Shown: positions 46,149-60,800, counted from the first letter of the stretch. The stretch is 64,000 nucleotides of DNA from Viscum album (GCA_963277665.1 OY728128.1:1871172988-1871236987); one strand, 5' to 3'. Numbers and translations are program-made. The notes: generated by a model from the sequence alone, not told the origin.

Positions 46149-48083
46149 TTTTTGTCATGTTGATTTTGGGGATACAAAGCCCTGAGGTGAGGAGAATGTA
46201 AAGACCCAGAAATTCCATGTATTTTTTTTAAATTTTATGGGAATTTTACGAGTTCGAAAAATTTGACGGCACATGATTCCGAGGCTCGATGTGCACAAAA
46301 TTAATTTCTGAAATATTTCATTGGGTGCGTTCAGCAAACGTGTGAGCCGATTTTGGTAAATTTTGAACCGGTGCTTGGAATTAAAATCCAAGGACACCAC
46401 TGAACTTGTAGCACCTGTATTCTCTTAAGGAGACTGTTACATCAACGGCAGTTGGTCGGGGGTGAAAGTTAGTTTTTGGGTTTTTCAAGGAAATGAAAAA
46501 AATAAAATAAAATAAACTTTTATTTTATTTCCAATAAAACAACCTACATGAATGTTAAAGAGGCGGGGACCACCTGAACTAAAACCCCCATTTTAAATTT
46601 AAAAGGGGGGACCACCCGAACCCTCTTTAATGGGAGAAACTCCTTTCAACCACCCATTTAATTGTTGGATCCAACTTAAATTAATTAAATATTTCAAACA
46701 TTTAATTATGCCAACACAAATTAATATTCTTAATTTAATTTATATGGGCACCTATTTCCTTTTGAGTATTGGTTGGCGAAGTGTGGAGAATTGGGAGAAA
46801 GGTATGGAGAAATCCTACCTTTCCAACGAAGAACTTTTCCTCCAAACGAAGAATGCCATCAAATAACGTTCTTCGGAATCAAGAAAGAGGATGGTGCACG
46901 AGCCGAATTCGGAAGTGTGATTGTGGAAGCAATGATCATTGTCACCCTCTTCGCCTTCACTGTTCTTCATTGTGTGACACATCAATGAACCTTAGAAGTA
47001 GGGATTTTTTTGTTATCCGTTGTTTGAGTTGAATTAGCCCTCTTGATCCACATGATACCGAACTAATGCAAAGGGTATAGGCTAAACAAATACAGCCCGA
47101 TCCATCTGCTATTCTTCTAGGTTGTTGTATTCTTCACGGCGGAGAAAGGAGGTGGATACCTTTCAGGCAAGTTTCCCGGAACTGGGGCGGCGCGCGCCCG
47201 TGCCGCCAATAGAGGAAGAGAGCATGCAGAGGTCGGAGGGTGTCCGGGTATTTCCTGTCACGGCGGTTGTCAGAGGGAGGCTGGCATTCAGTCATCCACG
47301 GACGTGCGGCGCATGATGCGCCATCGTTGGAGAAAGGGGTTGCAGCTCTGCTGGCTGCGGCGGATGATGGATGGCGGCCAACGTTTGGCCGACCGCGGAG
47401 GGGCGGCACACAACACGCTACGGGGTGGACAAGGGCCAGCCATTTTGGTCAGCCAAGCTAGACCGAGCGGGACCCGATCGGGTCCCAGGTGCAGCCTGGT
47501 GACCGAACGTCTTTGACCATTCGGTGAGTAGGAGTGGGGGGCGCGCGACTCCACCCCGCACTTGACCAGGTCGGGCCGCCCAGTGCAATATGGGCCGCCC
47601 AGCATGGCAAGGGCCGCCCAGTTCAGGCCAGGTCGGACCCAGTAGGCCGAGTTAGGTTGGCCTAGGTCGGGTCGAGCTGGGTTGGTCTAACCAGGTTGGA
47701 AGGTACCTAGACCAATTTGGACCCTATACATTCTTTCAGCCATAACTTTGGCACCGGGTATCCATTTGACGAATCGTGTGCGGTGCCGGAAACCATGGAG
47801 CGAGATGGTTTTTTTCATATAAACCACTTGTGATTTGTATAAATTTGGGGTATGTTCGGGTTAGATTGAGCACGAATCCAACGAGTCCATCAAAATTAAA
47901 AGGCTAATAAATTACAAAGAGGGTGTCCGATTGACGCAACGTATGTTTCTTTGAGACTCTTTTTACGTAGCGGTCGATTGGGATAATTCTTCATGGGAAT
48001 TCATGGAAGTTGGAGTATCAACCAGTTGCTTGAGGAGCGGACACTCCTGAAGATGATCAAGCTTAGTGAAGGTACCCTATAGC

Positions 48084-48548
48084 TACTTGTGATGATGTAA
48101 TAAAGTAGTACTTGGATCATGTGTGGGTCTGACGATGTATTGATGATGTACTAGGATAATGTGTGGGTCTGAAAATGTACCGATGATGTACTAGGATCCT
48201 GTGTGGGTCTGACGATTTACTGAGGATGTACAAGGATCATGTGTGGGTCTGACAATGAACTGATGATGTAATAGGATCCTGTGTGGGTCTGATGATGTGC
48301 TAGGATCATTTGTGGGTCTGACGATGTACTAGGATCGTGTGTGGGTCTGATGATGTACTGACGGTGTACTAAGATCTTGTGTGGGACTGACGATCTACTG
48401 ACGTTGTACTAGGATCCTGAGTGGTTCTGACGATGTACTAACATTAAACTAGGATCTTGTATGGGTCCGACGGAGTACTAGGATCTTGTGTGGGTTTGAC
48501 GATGTATGAGGATCCTGTGTGGGTTTACAATTTGGGATCCTTTGTGGG
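48084..48548 (+). repeat. LTR minisatellite, 29-bp core with longer variants (element B)
   Basis: Same unit and arrangement as in element A (GTGTGGGTCTGACGATGTAC plus TAGGATCCT). Order of short and long units is similar but not identical. Confidence 0.88.
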
Positions 48549-48920
48549 TATTCCACTTAACAGAGAAAGATGATTCAGTAGTTAAAACTAATCATATCTA
48601 CTACTTTACCTATGTTATACCTAGTGTGAGATAAGTCTGTACCTAAGTTGTATTTTTCTTTATTGTTAATACCTTGGTGGTATTATTCAGTTTGGTGTAC
48701 CAATGTGTTACATACCTTAGTGGTATTCCTACCTTTGTGGAATAGTTGATCTTTGTGCTTTTGGGTTGGACCATGTGTTTTCTCATGGTTGAGATGGGTA
48801 TACTTGATAACTAAGGTCTATGTATGGGAATATAACAATGTCGGGTTGTCAGTTGTTTCCATGCTTTGTATTTTATCCTTTTTGGAATTTGTGAGACCTT
48901 GAGGGTCTCAGGGTCCCTTC

Positions 48921-48938
48921 TGAGTATTTTCATACTCA
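48921..48938 (+). promoter_or_regulatory. Conserved LTR stem-loop (element B 3' copy)
   Basis: TGAGTAT-TTTC-ATACTCA followed by CCC: perfect seven-base stem and four-base loop. Confidence 0.65.
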
Positions 48939-49337
48939 CCCTTGCACGGGATATGCCCTCACCATGTTGTGTTTGGGGAAGACGACGAAAAGTGCTGACT
49001 GAGGAAGAGAGTACCAGGATTGGAGGAAGCTCAGAGGTGGACATTAGACAAGGTGTACCACCAAGATGGCTGTTCGAGAGCTGTACCTACCCTTCAGTTA
49101 GGATCATTAGTAGGTGTTCATAGGAGCTGTTTCAGTTAACTTGTACCTTTTAGTTTTCTTGTACTTTCCAGTTGGTCTTGTATTTTTCCCCTTTTTACTT
49201 ACCTTCTCCAGTCTTTTTCTAAACAGTTTACATGTGTTCATATCTTGTTGTGTGATTAGTTTATTGTGTTTACAGGATATAAAGGAAATTCCTTCCCATT
49301 TTTATGGGATACACCTTTCAGTGCTAGTTTCCTTCCC

Positions 49338-49925
49338 CTCACCAGGGGAAATGTGAATATGGATTTTCCACTTTCGAGGGGGTTATAATCCTTCTAATAG
49401 AGATTTAAAAAAAATTCACTCAACCATCTATATGACATATTATAATCCGATGATAATTGTATAAATAAGAATGGGGAGGTCATCACATACTTGGAATTAA
49501 AAATAACTCATGAATTCTCGCATACATGCCTTTTCCAATCCCCGAAACCATCTATATGAATCCCCATACATTGGAGGGAATACCATAGGAGTGTCTTTTA
49601 TACATATAAATATTCAAAATTGCCAACAAGTCCTACACATTATATGAATTTAAGACCAATTTCCAAAACACCATAAAGTTCCTACCCTGTCTTATCCATT
49701 TCTAAATAATAAACCATTTACCAAAAAACATTTCATTATAAAACAAAATCCACAACCAAGGTGAAAGAATTATTTAATCTCAGAAGATTAAAAATGGATA
49801 TTCTAAGTCATAGGGTCGGTAACTATGTTTTAAGGTACCAAACCAGCCATGTTTTTTCATATGTGTTTAGAATCCACACTTGAATTCATTAGGAAATCAA
49901 GTTTCTAATTAGAAAATATTAGGAT
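49338..49925. other. LTR debris, copy of 13309-13835
   Basis: Matches the flank of element A base by base with substitutions and one extra stretch of about 55 bp (about 49445-49500). No gene. Confidence 0.65.
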
Positions 49926-51408
49926 ATTTTAAGAAACCCCATTTAGAGAATGGTAGGAAAAAATAAATGAAATTGTTAGGAGGTTATTTCAAAAATTGGT
50001 GGTTTTAAGTTGGAATTCTATATAGAGACTCCATTTATATTTGTGTGTAGATCTATATATGCACCTTGTGTACAAATAAATATTCCCATATTCACCAAAA
50101 TATTGATGGATAACCACAATGAGTTTTGTGGTCTAACCAAGAAACCCAAAGAGTGTCACATCATATCAAGAGAGTTTACACATAGGAAGCAAATCATAGA
50201 AAAGTACTAAACCCACACACAAAGATTAATTCATAAGAAACCTATATCACCATAACCCATATAAGACCAAGTATAGTACAAAAGTTATCAAATATTTTTT
50301 AAAATACTAATTGACATTTTATAAAACAATTAGTGTACATATACATATAGGCATAACTATAGAAAATGTTTAAAATCCCATTTCCCCAAATTTCCAACAA
50401 GAAAGTTCCATAAAAATTCATACCAACACACCATAAGAATTAATCACAAATTTAAAAATTAATTAAGGAATCTCAAACATTAAATGGAATGCCTTTGAGC
50501 TAAAATTTATAGAAAAACGTACCTTAATAATGTAAAAATAAAATAGAACTCTAGGAGAAGAAATAAATAATCCTGAGAAGAAAACTTCACACCCTAACAT
50601 CAATGAAATCATCCCATATTATCCAACCCTCACCATAGGTTTTAGAAGTGGGAACCCCAATAATAAAAACCAATAAACAAAGAGAGGGAGAGAATAAGAG
50701 GTTAAAATAGACCAAAACCAATAGAAACATGGCTAGGAAGCTTGAGGGAGAATCATTGGAGGAGGGAGATCCAATGAAGAGAAGATTTAAAAACACTATG
50801 GTGCACCCAGGTTGAGTGGAAGAGCAGAAACCCAAAATTGGTTTAAAAAGTAAATGTGGTAAAAGGTAGGAATTCAATATTTTTGTAATCTTGGTAACTT
50901 TAATAGTTTTCTTAAATGGTTTACCAAACCATGTGTGAATCGTGCGCCCCCTATTAGAAGGAAGGGATGCCTACACGATCTGGTCACACATTTTCATAAA
51001 TTAAGCACCAACCGTACAATTTGGTTCTATCAAAAACTACAGATCATGTCTCATGATTAATACAAGAATTATAGTAATCAAGTTCAATTATTACACACTA
51101 ATATAGATACCACTAATATTCCATATAGTTTCTCCTTTTCCTCACATGTAGGACCAAACTGGGCACTGGCCATGCAAGTCAAACTAAGAAAGAACAACAT
51201 GAACTAGAAACACATCATGCCTTTTTTTCTGCTTGATTTCTTCGAAAAAGATGTGCACTAATTGTGAATAGATCCAAAAACTTCATGAAACCTCTAAAAC
51301 TCAAAAATTATCAATAGAAACTCAAACTAAAACTCAAAAAAATGATAAAACATCATTAAATAAATAAAAATGAATGAAACAAAAGAAAATCATGGATAAT
51401 ATGTGATA
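49926..51408 (-). repeat. LTR fragment or solo LTR of the C family, minus strand
   Basis: From about 50075 to 51408 it resembles the C LTR at 39353-40649 in the same orientation; start TATCACAT at 51408. No purine tract or internal sequence follows on the right, so it is at most a solo LTR. The left border is uncertain and no clear target duplication is visible. Confidence 0.55.
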
Positions 51409-52225
51409 ATTTAAATTCATATTTATTTATTTATATATTATATAAAATTAATTTAAATTATTTCGTGTTAGGGTTTATTTTATTTAGTTAAAATGTAGAA
51501 ACATCACGAACATTAAAATGGTTTCAGAAAAAAATGTGTTTTAATGTCTAAAAATAAATATATATTAAAACCCAGTATAAATACGACTTAAATGTAATAA
51601 ATTGAATTAAGTATAACTAAATAATATTTAATTTAATTTTAAAATATGTTAAAATAATAATGGTACTAATAAATTACTTAATTTCAGGAAAATACATAAT
51701 AGTATTTGAAAAATGGGTATTTTTCACTATTCATTGAAAATCGACCTTTTCCGAAAAAATCACAAAATTTCACCCTATGGTGATTTTTATAAGATTATTT
51801 AAAAAAAATTATTTTTATAAAATATAACAAATAAAGTTGGTATAAATCGATTATAAATCTAAAAAAGAAATGAAAAATAAATCCATTTTATGAAAAATGA
51901 ATATTTTGAAGCATGAAATTACTCTACTAATCATTTGAGTGATTATTAACTATGAATATATCTATTAAGTAGTATTTATTAGAAAATATCTATATATATT
52001 TCATAATTAAGTTAATCCTATTCACACCCTCAAATTATATTCCTAAGTTGTAATGGTTATATTTAAATAGTTTTTCACGGTTCGTTTAGGCTCGGTATTG
52101 CATGTCATATACAATATCAAACATAATGTTCATCTTTTAAAATCATACGGTTTCATGTAATATAAGATATAAAAGAGATTAAATCTATTTATGGTAAATA
52201 TATTTTAAAATCTCAGGGTGTTATA
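51409..52225 (-). repeat. 5' part of an E-like LTR, minus strand
   Basis: Minus strand start TATAACACCCTGAGATTT at 52225 resembles E's TGTAACACCACGAGATTT. Shared interior landmark: CACTATTCAT followed by AAAATTTCACCCTA-type sequence (about 51725 and about 28430). Interrupted by the C-family LTR at 51408. Confidence 0.5.
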
Positions 52226-53782
52226 TATTATCACATCAAATGTTATGAATTTGAAAGGTTTTTCTTTTGTCTCAATATCATTTTCTTGAGACTTGTTTGA
52301 TGTTGTGAACCATGATTTATTTTTATTGTGTAGATAATACCTCATGAATGAATATTTGAAATATTAATTCAATTAATTATTAGGATCTATATATTTGTAT
52401 CATATTCTTTCCTTCAATTACATTTTATTAGAATTTTACCAAAGCAGTAAAGGATTTATATTATAATTTCATTTGTTTTTTGGATTATTTATGTTCATGG
52501 ATCCTTTGTGGATAATCATAAGATCTTACATTCTTTAACAATATATATTTTATAATCCACTTTTATTTTTAAGGTTTATCTTAATTTATTTCATTTATCT
52601 TTCATTGTAACTCAAGACTAATAAAAGAAATATTTTGATTAAAAAATGACCTTATTTTTATTTTTGGTCTGGAACATTTTTTCTTTCATATTTAGGATAT
52701 TTTAAATGCAATAAAGAATAATATTTTATAAGAATAATTTATTATATAAATTTATTTTAAAAATATTTTTTACTTTATTTAGATTTTTCTAAAAGAAACC
52801 ATCTTATCATTTACTAAATAGTGTCTTTTTTGTTTTTACTAGAGGTATAGAAGGGATATTTGTTTTAACATAAACTGAATGAATGGATTTCCCCACCATA
52901 AAAAAATATTATTTTATTTTAAGTTACTTTTAAGAATTTTTATTTTTATTTTAAAGTAAAATATTTGTCTCAAAAATATTGAAATTTTTATTTAACATGT
53001 TATCAAAAGAAAAGGATATTTTCTTTTTTTTTCAAAGAAATGTCTTAAATGTTCTTTTAAACATATTTTTCATTAGTTTAAAAATATTTAAAATTTTTAT
53101 TATGATTTAATATGGATATATTCCAATTATACCATCCTTATTATATCTCTATATGTATTATAATAATATTAAATATATTTTCGTGGAACTCATTTCTTTA
53201 CCATGGTTTTATCAAGCTAAAAAAGGGATTATGGATTTTTTCAAGGGTGTTATATTGAAATGTTCAAGATTATAAATGTTTTGTTCATTATATGGTCCAT
53301 AGATATTGTTTATAATTATGGTTGAGCTTGGTATATCTCTACAATTTATTTTTTAGTTATTATGTTATACATTGAATTATGTTAGAATTAATCGAATAGG
53401 TTACTCCACTTATAAGGGATATATGAAGACAATGTGTCAAGGAACCTACTTGAATTTTATATTATTTATGTGTTGTAATATATAATTTTATCAGGGATTA
53501 TTATCACAAGGCACCTGATTATTGAATTATATAAATCATATATTTTCTTAGAGTTCTATTTTGTGTTATATGATTTATGATCCATGTTTTTATGGGTATG
53601 AATTCTCTTATGTTATGCTCATTCAATTTTACTATGTAATCTTAACCTTATACTCATCTCATTATTAATAATGAAATTTAACTCCTAATTCTTCTGTTTA
53701 CCCTTACTGAGCATTGAATTTATCCCTTTATTATTTTTATTTACTTAGGTTATGAAGAATGATGTTAAATAAATAATCTCTT
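52226..53782. other. AT-rich region upstream of F' with no gene
   Basis: Long AT-rich stretch. Near its end TACTGAGCATTGAATTTATC (53703) matches copy 1 at 13846, showing the same pre-insertion site of F and F'. 49926-53702 has no counterpart in copy 1. Confidence 0.5.
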
Positions 53783-56700
53783 ATGTAAAACCTTGGTTTT
53801 TCTTTTAAAGTATGAAAAGATTAATTTTAAGTTTTAATCATTAGTTTTACTATTAAAAATGTTCCTAAGAGTTTAATAAAGGGTTTGATAGTGTCTACAG
53901 CTCATTCAGTGCCTAGATCTACAAATTTTGGACAATCTCTATGAGGTTCACATTTGGTGCACGGTTAGTAGTAACTGTACATTTCAATTATTTCATCCAT
54001 ATATACGGGAGAATGGATTTACAAACCATGTGAGAGAGGTTTAATGTACATGAAGAAAACTATAGACCTATTATGGAGTTCACATGAATGAGTTTCACAT
54101 GATTTAGCCAAAACTTTTACCTAGCTTGCATCCTTAGTGACACTAAGGTTGGGACCTTCCATGGTTAGAGTATGGATTTATCTAACTGTACGGGATAGTT
54201 GTGTTAGGGGTGAACATGGACAGTAACTGTGTAGTATAAAAATATAGATGTATATTCTTAAATAAAATAGGTACGGTGAATTGTAAATTAAAAAACTTTC
54301 ATTTTTAACCTTTAGGAAACTTTTTTAACAAGGTAAAACAAATTAGATTCATTTAAACACACTTTTTAAGAAAAACATTTTGTTCTTGATAAATATGATT
54401 ATCAAAATGAAATAAGTACATAGGTATACTTAAATATCATTCTACCTTAAAACGTATAGAATCATAAATCTAAGTTACAAAAAAAGGTAATGGATAATAA
54501 ACACTTTCTTATTGTTACAAAATGCACCAGAAATTTAAATTACAAATAAAAGAGTTCAAATTTTTTAACCCAAAGATTTGGGTATCCAAACACCTTGGAT
54601 AAAGGTCCCTTGATTTATACTTTCAGAAAATTCTCTCTTACCCACACCAGGGTAATCCCTCGATTTGAAGATCGGTATCTATCTTTTTTTCCACGCAATC
54701 CATTGATCTATAAGGTGATCGAAACCTCTATCTTCCTTAAACTTGGAAGACCATGATTAAGTAGGTAATTGGCACATTTTCCTTCCTTCATCTTGGAATC
54801 TATCAATCATAATCAAGAATGATCAATGTCACATAAATCAGAACAAATATTTTTGAAGATCTTATGTATGTCAAAAAAATATGTTCACAACATAATCTCT
54901 TCAAGGATTTTTCACAAATAAATTTTTTAAGAGCTCTCATGGGTCTTAAAATAAAAAAGTTTTGATTTCATCCAAATGAATAGGTATTTATAAGTGATAT
55001 CTTCAATAGTCAAAGTTTCCTCCAATGATCATATTTTTTCTGAAATTTTGGAGGGACCTATATAGTTATAACTTACAATGGTCATATAATAATGGATTAG
55101 ATGACATCATTTAGTATAAAAAATATCATGAGAAACCTTAAGTGTGTATGAATCCAATTATACAAAAAAATACATTAAAGAAATATAAAAACATTAAGAT
55201 TATTATAAAAACATTTCAATAAAGAAATATAGTAACTTTAAGAAAGTTAAAAATACATTACATTAAGGAAACATAGTAACATTAATAAATTTATGAGCAC
55301 ATTACATTAAGGAAATAGAGTAACTTTAATAAAGTTATGAAAAAATTACATTAAGGAAATATGGTAACATTAATAAAGTTATCAAAGCATTACATTAAAG
55401 AAATATAGTAACTTTTAGAAAGTTATGAAAACATTACATTAAGGAAATATAGTAACTTTAATAAAGTTATGAATACATTATAGTAAGTAAATATAGTAAC
55501 TTCAAGAAAGTTATGAAAGTATTACCTTAATAAAATATAGTAACTTTAAGAAAGTTATGAAAATAATACATTTAGTAAATATTGAAACTTTAAGAAAGTT
55601 ATGAAAACAATAAAATAAGGAAATATGGTAACTTTAATAAATTTATAAAAACATTAAATTAAAGAACTATAGTAACTTTAAGAAAGTTATAAAATTATAT
55701 TCTTAAACAAAGGAGAATCAGATAAGGAACTATGAGAATCTGATCTGAAAATTATTGGGAAATGGGATTGAAAAACATGATAAATCAAATTCACAAATCT
55801 ATGTGAATTGGAATTGAGAAACATAAATCGGATTCAATTTTTTGAATGATTTAGAATTGAAAAACAAAAATTAGATTATATTTTCTGTATGATTCAAAAT
55901 TAAGAAACATAAATTGGATTCGATTTTTTGGATTATCTGAAATTGAGAAACAAAAATCAGATTCGATTTTTTGGATGATTTAGAATTTTGAAAGAAAAGG
56001 ATTTGGAGTTTTATTAAGGATCCAATTTTTTAAAGTAGATATTCTGTCTAAAGAAAAATAATGTTAGAATAAGCTATAAAATGGTTAAAGAACATGTATA
56101 TAAATTTCCATATAGATAGAAATTATTAGTAAGGAAAAATGTTTCATATAAATTTCATTATAGATAGAAAGTATTAGTAATGAAATATCTTACATATAAA
56201 TTTCCTTGTAGATAGAACGTATTAGGAAGTAAATGGGTTATATATAAATTTTCATATAGATAGAAAGTATTTGTGAGAAAATATGTTGCATATAAATTTC
56301 CTTATAGATAGAAATTATTCTTAAGGAAATGTATTTTTGATTTCCAAAACATAAAGGAATGAGAAAGGTTATAGGAAAACTCTTTACTCTACAGAATATC
56401 TCACGATCAAAGAATAGTTTTTCCAACCATGTAACCTCATAAAATTGGGTGAAAAGATGATTTTTTCTTGTACCCATATAACTTAACTCGTATTTTCCAT
56501 CCTTGTTCCAACATGAAGTACCCCTTATTTAGTTGAAGCTCCTCCATACCTCTAATCTACGGTTTGAGGTATCTTCCTTGTCTGGAATCCCAATCAAGTT
56601 CCATCTGTCACATTGAATCTTCACTAGTAAGTTAATCAATCTAATTCCTTTCCTGATTTAACTCTCTGTATTTTTTCCAATCTCCATGCATGATAATATG

Positions 56701-58584
56701 AAATAATTTCATTTTATCTATCTATTCTTATATTTTCTTTTGATTCATAAGAAACCAACATCTGATACTAGATAAGTGTTCATTTAATTCCATATGGTAG
56801 GTGTTCTGTGATTTTCCCCCCAAGTTTCATTGATTTATAATTTAAGTTCTTGTGTTGTGCACTGGTTTCACATAATTTTTTCCCTAAAATCAATTTTTCC
56901 TACATATTTTGATTAAATTATAATCTAAATGACTTATTAGATCTTCTTATCATCGTTGGTGTTCAATGAACTCAACTTGATCCCCCTTTGGGTTTTCTAT
57001 GCATATGCATATGTGAAACCTAAATTTTGTTAAACTAAACACTCATATGTGTGTTTCGTTTCCCTTCCCCAATTGACTTGATCAATTTATTTGGAAGTAC
57101 TATTTTTTGTAAATGGTAAATCATGTTTAGATTGGTAATTATTAAAATGGAATCGAATGGTTATTGTTATGATCACCTTATATAGCCCTTTTTCATTGTC
57201 GAATGAAAAGGTAAAGACTTAAATTATGTAATGTAACAAAATTGGAATGGTTATTGTATGAACCTTCGTAATTTCATTAAATTTAAAGTTACTATTTATA
57301 ATATGGATCTTTTTTATAGTCATATGAGTGGTTTTACATGATCCATACTAGGATTCATGAAGTAATTCCTGGAGAAATCAGATGATGCCACACCAATTCA
57401 TTTGGCTGATTTCTAGGGGTGATACACACATTGAATTTTGGTTAATGTATTATTTATATGTGAATGTATCATCATGCTACTCATGATTCAATTGAGTCAT
57501 ATCCAGATATTACAATTCCTTGGATATAATCTTTGGATTCAACAATGTCTTTGAATAGTAGGTTCCTGGGATTCTTCCCTTGGTCCCCATTTATCATTAG
57601 CTCGGGATTTACTGTAGACTTGTTTCATGGACTCTATTAAACACTATTAAATTATGATTACTCGGTTTTACCACTTGTATTTGACTCATAATCTTATACC
57701 TAGGAAGCATGGTTTACTATTTTGAGATAACATTCCTTCTAAGGTAAAGGATTCCTTGATTCTTCTTGGATCCTTTTTTTACTATTATTATGAATTGGAT
57801 GCCCTGGTTTCACCTTGAGTAAAATTTTATGATTACTTAAACTGGTATAAATTTGTTATAAATGGTAGACCAGAACCTTTTGTAGGTCCATTTTTTATAC
57901 TTTATTAGCATGAGAAGAAGAAGGTATTGTCAGCTGAATATCCTATGAGGAGTCCAGGTTCGATGAGATTATCATTTTACACATGTTATTAAAATGTTTA
58001 TAACAATATCAGCACACTAATTCATTTTTATTGACAATGTGGATTTTTATTAATTTAATTGGTGGTGGAAAAATGATTATATCTCACACCCTGTTCAGGA
58101 TATCATTTGGAAGTCGAAAAGACTTCATGGATATAGGTAGGTATAAGAGAAAGTTCCTGGTAATAGATGCTTCATTGATTATATCATGGGTGCATGGTAC
58201 AAAGCCTTCATTCATGATAATAGTGGATGCATCCTTTTTAGTGTTTTATTTCTTTTAGATATACAAGTAAATAGGTGTTCCTGCCATTTGTATAGATCCA
58301 TGACATACTTATCGTTTTTTATATAGCACTAATTTATCTTGATGTATTATTTCAAACTAGATGATTTACCATCATTTCTCTAATTTTTACTATTAGGATT
58401 CTTCTATTTATCTATTTATTATCATCGGTGTGATACTCTAGTCATGAGGTTATAATATCACCATCATACCATCATGGACCCTTTCTACTATTTAGTAGCC
58501 TTCAACATATAAGGATGCACACTTGAGGCCTTATAACCAACCAAGTTCAGTTACTTATGATCAAACCAAGTTCATGACTTTACA
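53783..58584 (+). repeat. 5' LTR of element F' (4802 bp)
   Basis: TGTAAAACCTTGG to GACTTTACA, only a few bases different in length from the F LTR. Contains the same three tandem arrays (55180-55700, 55740-55995, 56090-56340). Confidence 0.85.
55180..55700. repeat. Tandem array of about 12 units near 44 bp in the F' LTR
   Basis: Same unit (AAATATAGTAACTTTAAGAA) as 15316-15835, including the inner AACTTTA...AAAGTT inverted repeat. Confidence 0.85.
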
Positions 58585-59839
58585 AATTGGAATCGGGGGA
58601 TTTCTTTTCCTTTTTTACTATTTTGTTAATTATATAGAAGATTAGGATGTTTCAAAATTTGTTAATGAGCAAGTACCTTAGAGTGGTTAACCCATGCACA
58701 AGGGAAAATACAAATTTCCTAGGAAGGGAATTTTTATTTTTGATTATGTCAGCTATGGTTGTAATAATTTCATCATTGGGTGATGCACGTGGATTTTGAC
58801 TTTAATTATTATCTTGGAATTTATTTTTACCCCTGGCCTAAAATACAAAGAAGGTAGTTCCTCATACATCATTATAGGAATGTGAGGATTTATATTTCAT
58901 TCATTATTATATTCCATGATTACTTATTGCATGAATTTACTATTTCATATTCTATGTTCCATAATAGTTATGTTTTATATTATACTAATGTTTCATGTGG
59001 GGCCAAAATAATTAAAATAATTAAATTTTATATATCAACCAAAACTGTGTTTTCTCGTGTAGATTGATGATGGCAGATTAATTTTCCAATTATAGTATGT
59101 TTGAGTAGTGGTCCATTATTCACATGAACTGAATTGTTAGTTCGATTCAATTATAAGTATTCCATTTACAATATAAAGAGTGTGTTCCCCTCTATAAATT
59201 GGGAATAATTATCCATCTAATTGAACCATCATAAAATCTTGGTTTTAGTTACACATAGTATCATTTTCAATTTATAGAACATAGTACTTTATATAATGGG
59301 GATGACATGTGCATTTAACTAGACCTTGATGTGTGTGTGTGTGTGTACACATAATGATATATTAAAGAACTCTTGAGTTCTAAATTTAAAAGGAAATGGT
59401 TTCCATTAAATAGTGATTTCAATCATAACTTAAAGGGTATTTTCCCCTATAAAATAAAACTGACACACTATATATCAAAGCCCATAATATAAAACTGAGA
59501 AATTGACCTACCATAGTCGTAGGAATTAGGAAGTATCTCTAATTATTCATCTTGGCTATATATGATTCCCAAACATGTATTTATCAGTAGGAAGAGGGGT
59601 GTGACTCATTATAAGAAGGCTTATATATGTCCTAATTTTATATCTTCAATTTTTATCATTGTTAAATCCTATCTAATGTGTATTCTTGGAATTTTTATAC
59701 ATATGACACCATTATTTCTTTAATTTGAGAACCATGAAGGTGGATATGATCATCTTCCTAAAGTGGTTAGACATAACCAATCGGTAGAGACACTTGTGGT
59801 ACCTACCATTTTACCTGATTTGGGAACTCATTCCAATTT

Positions 59840-60800
59840 TTTATAGGGATTCCTATAGTTTATTCAGAAAATTTAGAGAGCTTTTTGAACTTCCCTTACT
59901 ATGGTAGAGCTGACATGAGATTTTCATAAGTAGAAATCACCCACATTTTTTAGGGATAGTGGTAAACCGGCAAATAAGACAGGGCTAGAGGCCATACTTC
60001 TTATACTTAATCACTTGGAAATGCCTCTAAAAAAGAGTGTCAAGATCTCTTATTATATATTTCATAGCTATATCAATCATTAGTGGGAATTTATTACTCA
60101 ATTATACTTGGGATATGGTATGGAGATAATTCTAGTTTTACTTCTATGATTATTACTTTTTAGAGATGTTGAGAGATGATAGAGATGGAGAATTTCTACA
60201 CCTAGAAAAAGTGTCTATGATTGTTATGTGTTATTTATCTTGATTTACTAAGATTCATTACTTTTCACCTTTTTTCACTACATTATGAGATTTTTAGAGT
60301 AATTTTCTTTGAATATGGGAACAATAATTCCATCTGGTCTCAGGTAAATGTTTTCTATTTAAAAATTATCTTAAAAATTGTGAATCAATCTCTTATTACT
60401 GAGCACAACTTTAGGGAATAAAATAGCATAGAGCATGATAGGCTAGATTTGATATAGAGTGTTAGTTTATATAGTGGAAAGAAACATTGTCTCGAGGGTT
60501 CTCAATAAAGTAGTGACATCCAGAGTATCCACAATGCTAGTTTAGTTTTATGCCATTAGTGTGGGAGGTACTTTCATATAAATCCTCAGTGTGATTGAGA
60601 CCTAGTTGAATGTCAAGCCTGAAGTAGAATGAGGCATCTTCAGAGGTTTTTTCAGACCACTCCATCTATTCATAGATAGAAAATGATATTCACCAGCTCC
60701 ACCTTCTCGAATAGGATTAATAGCTAAATGTCAGAATAGAAGATGGACTACCACTAGTGTTATATGCTGAGAAGGTGGATGTGTTCGAAGAGACCAAACT
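59840..60800 (+). pseudogene. Element F' gag remnant with zinc knuckle
   Basis: Same layout as in F. The knuckle at 60551-60592 reads C-H-*-C-G-R-Y-F-H-I-N-P-Q-C: metal-binding positions kept, TAG in the same place as in F. Confidence 0.7.

Larger units (their letters stand above)
40870..49337 (+). mobile_element. Ty3/gypsy element B (Tekay/Del-like), near full length, sister of A
   Basis: 5' LTR (last 630 bp only), primer site, gag, protease, RT, RNase H, integrase, purine tract and 3' LTR are in order on the plus strand. Gag and much of pol share one reading frame interrupted by stop codons and few frameshifts, as expected for a gag-pol polyprotein element. From 43079 on it is collinear with element A. 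The 5' LTR lacks about 2.5 kb and the 3' LTR lacks about 50 bp at its end. Confidence 0.9.
46197..49337 (+). repeat. 3' LTR of element B (3' end deleted)
   Basis: Starts TGTAAAGACCCAGAAATTCC after GGTGAGGAGAA. Follows the A LTR closely: TATA-like site 46739, GC-rich block about 47150-47700, minisatellite 48084-48548, stem-loop 48921-48938 (TGAGTAT-TTTC-ATACTCA, perfect). Breaks at about 49337 in CTTCCCCTC and continues directly into the debris that in copy A starts at 13309, so about 210 bp were lost here. Confidence 0.88.
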
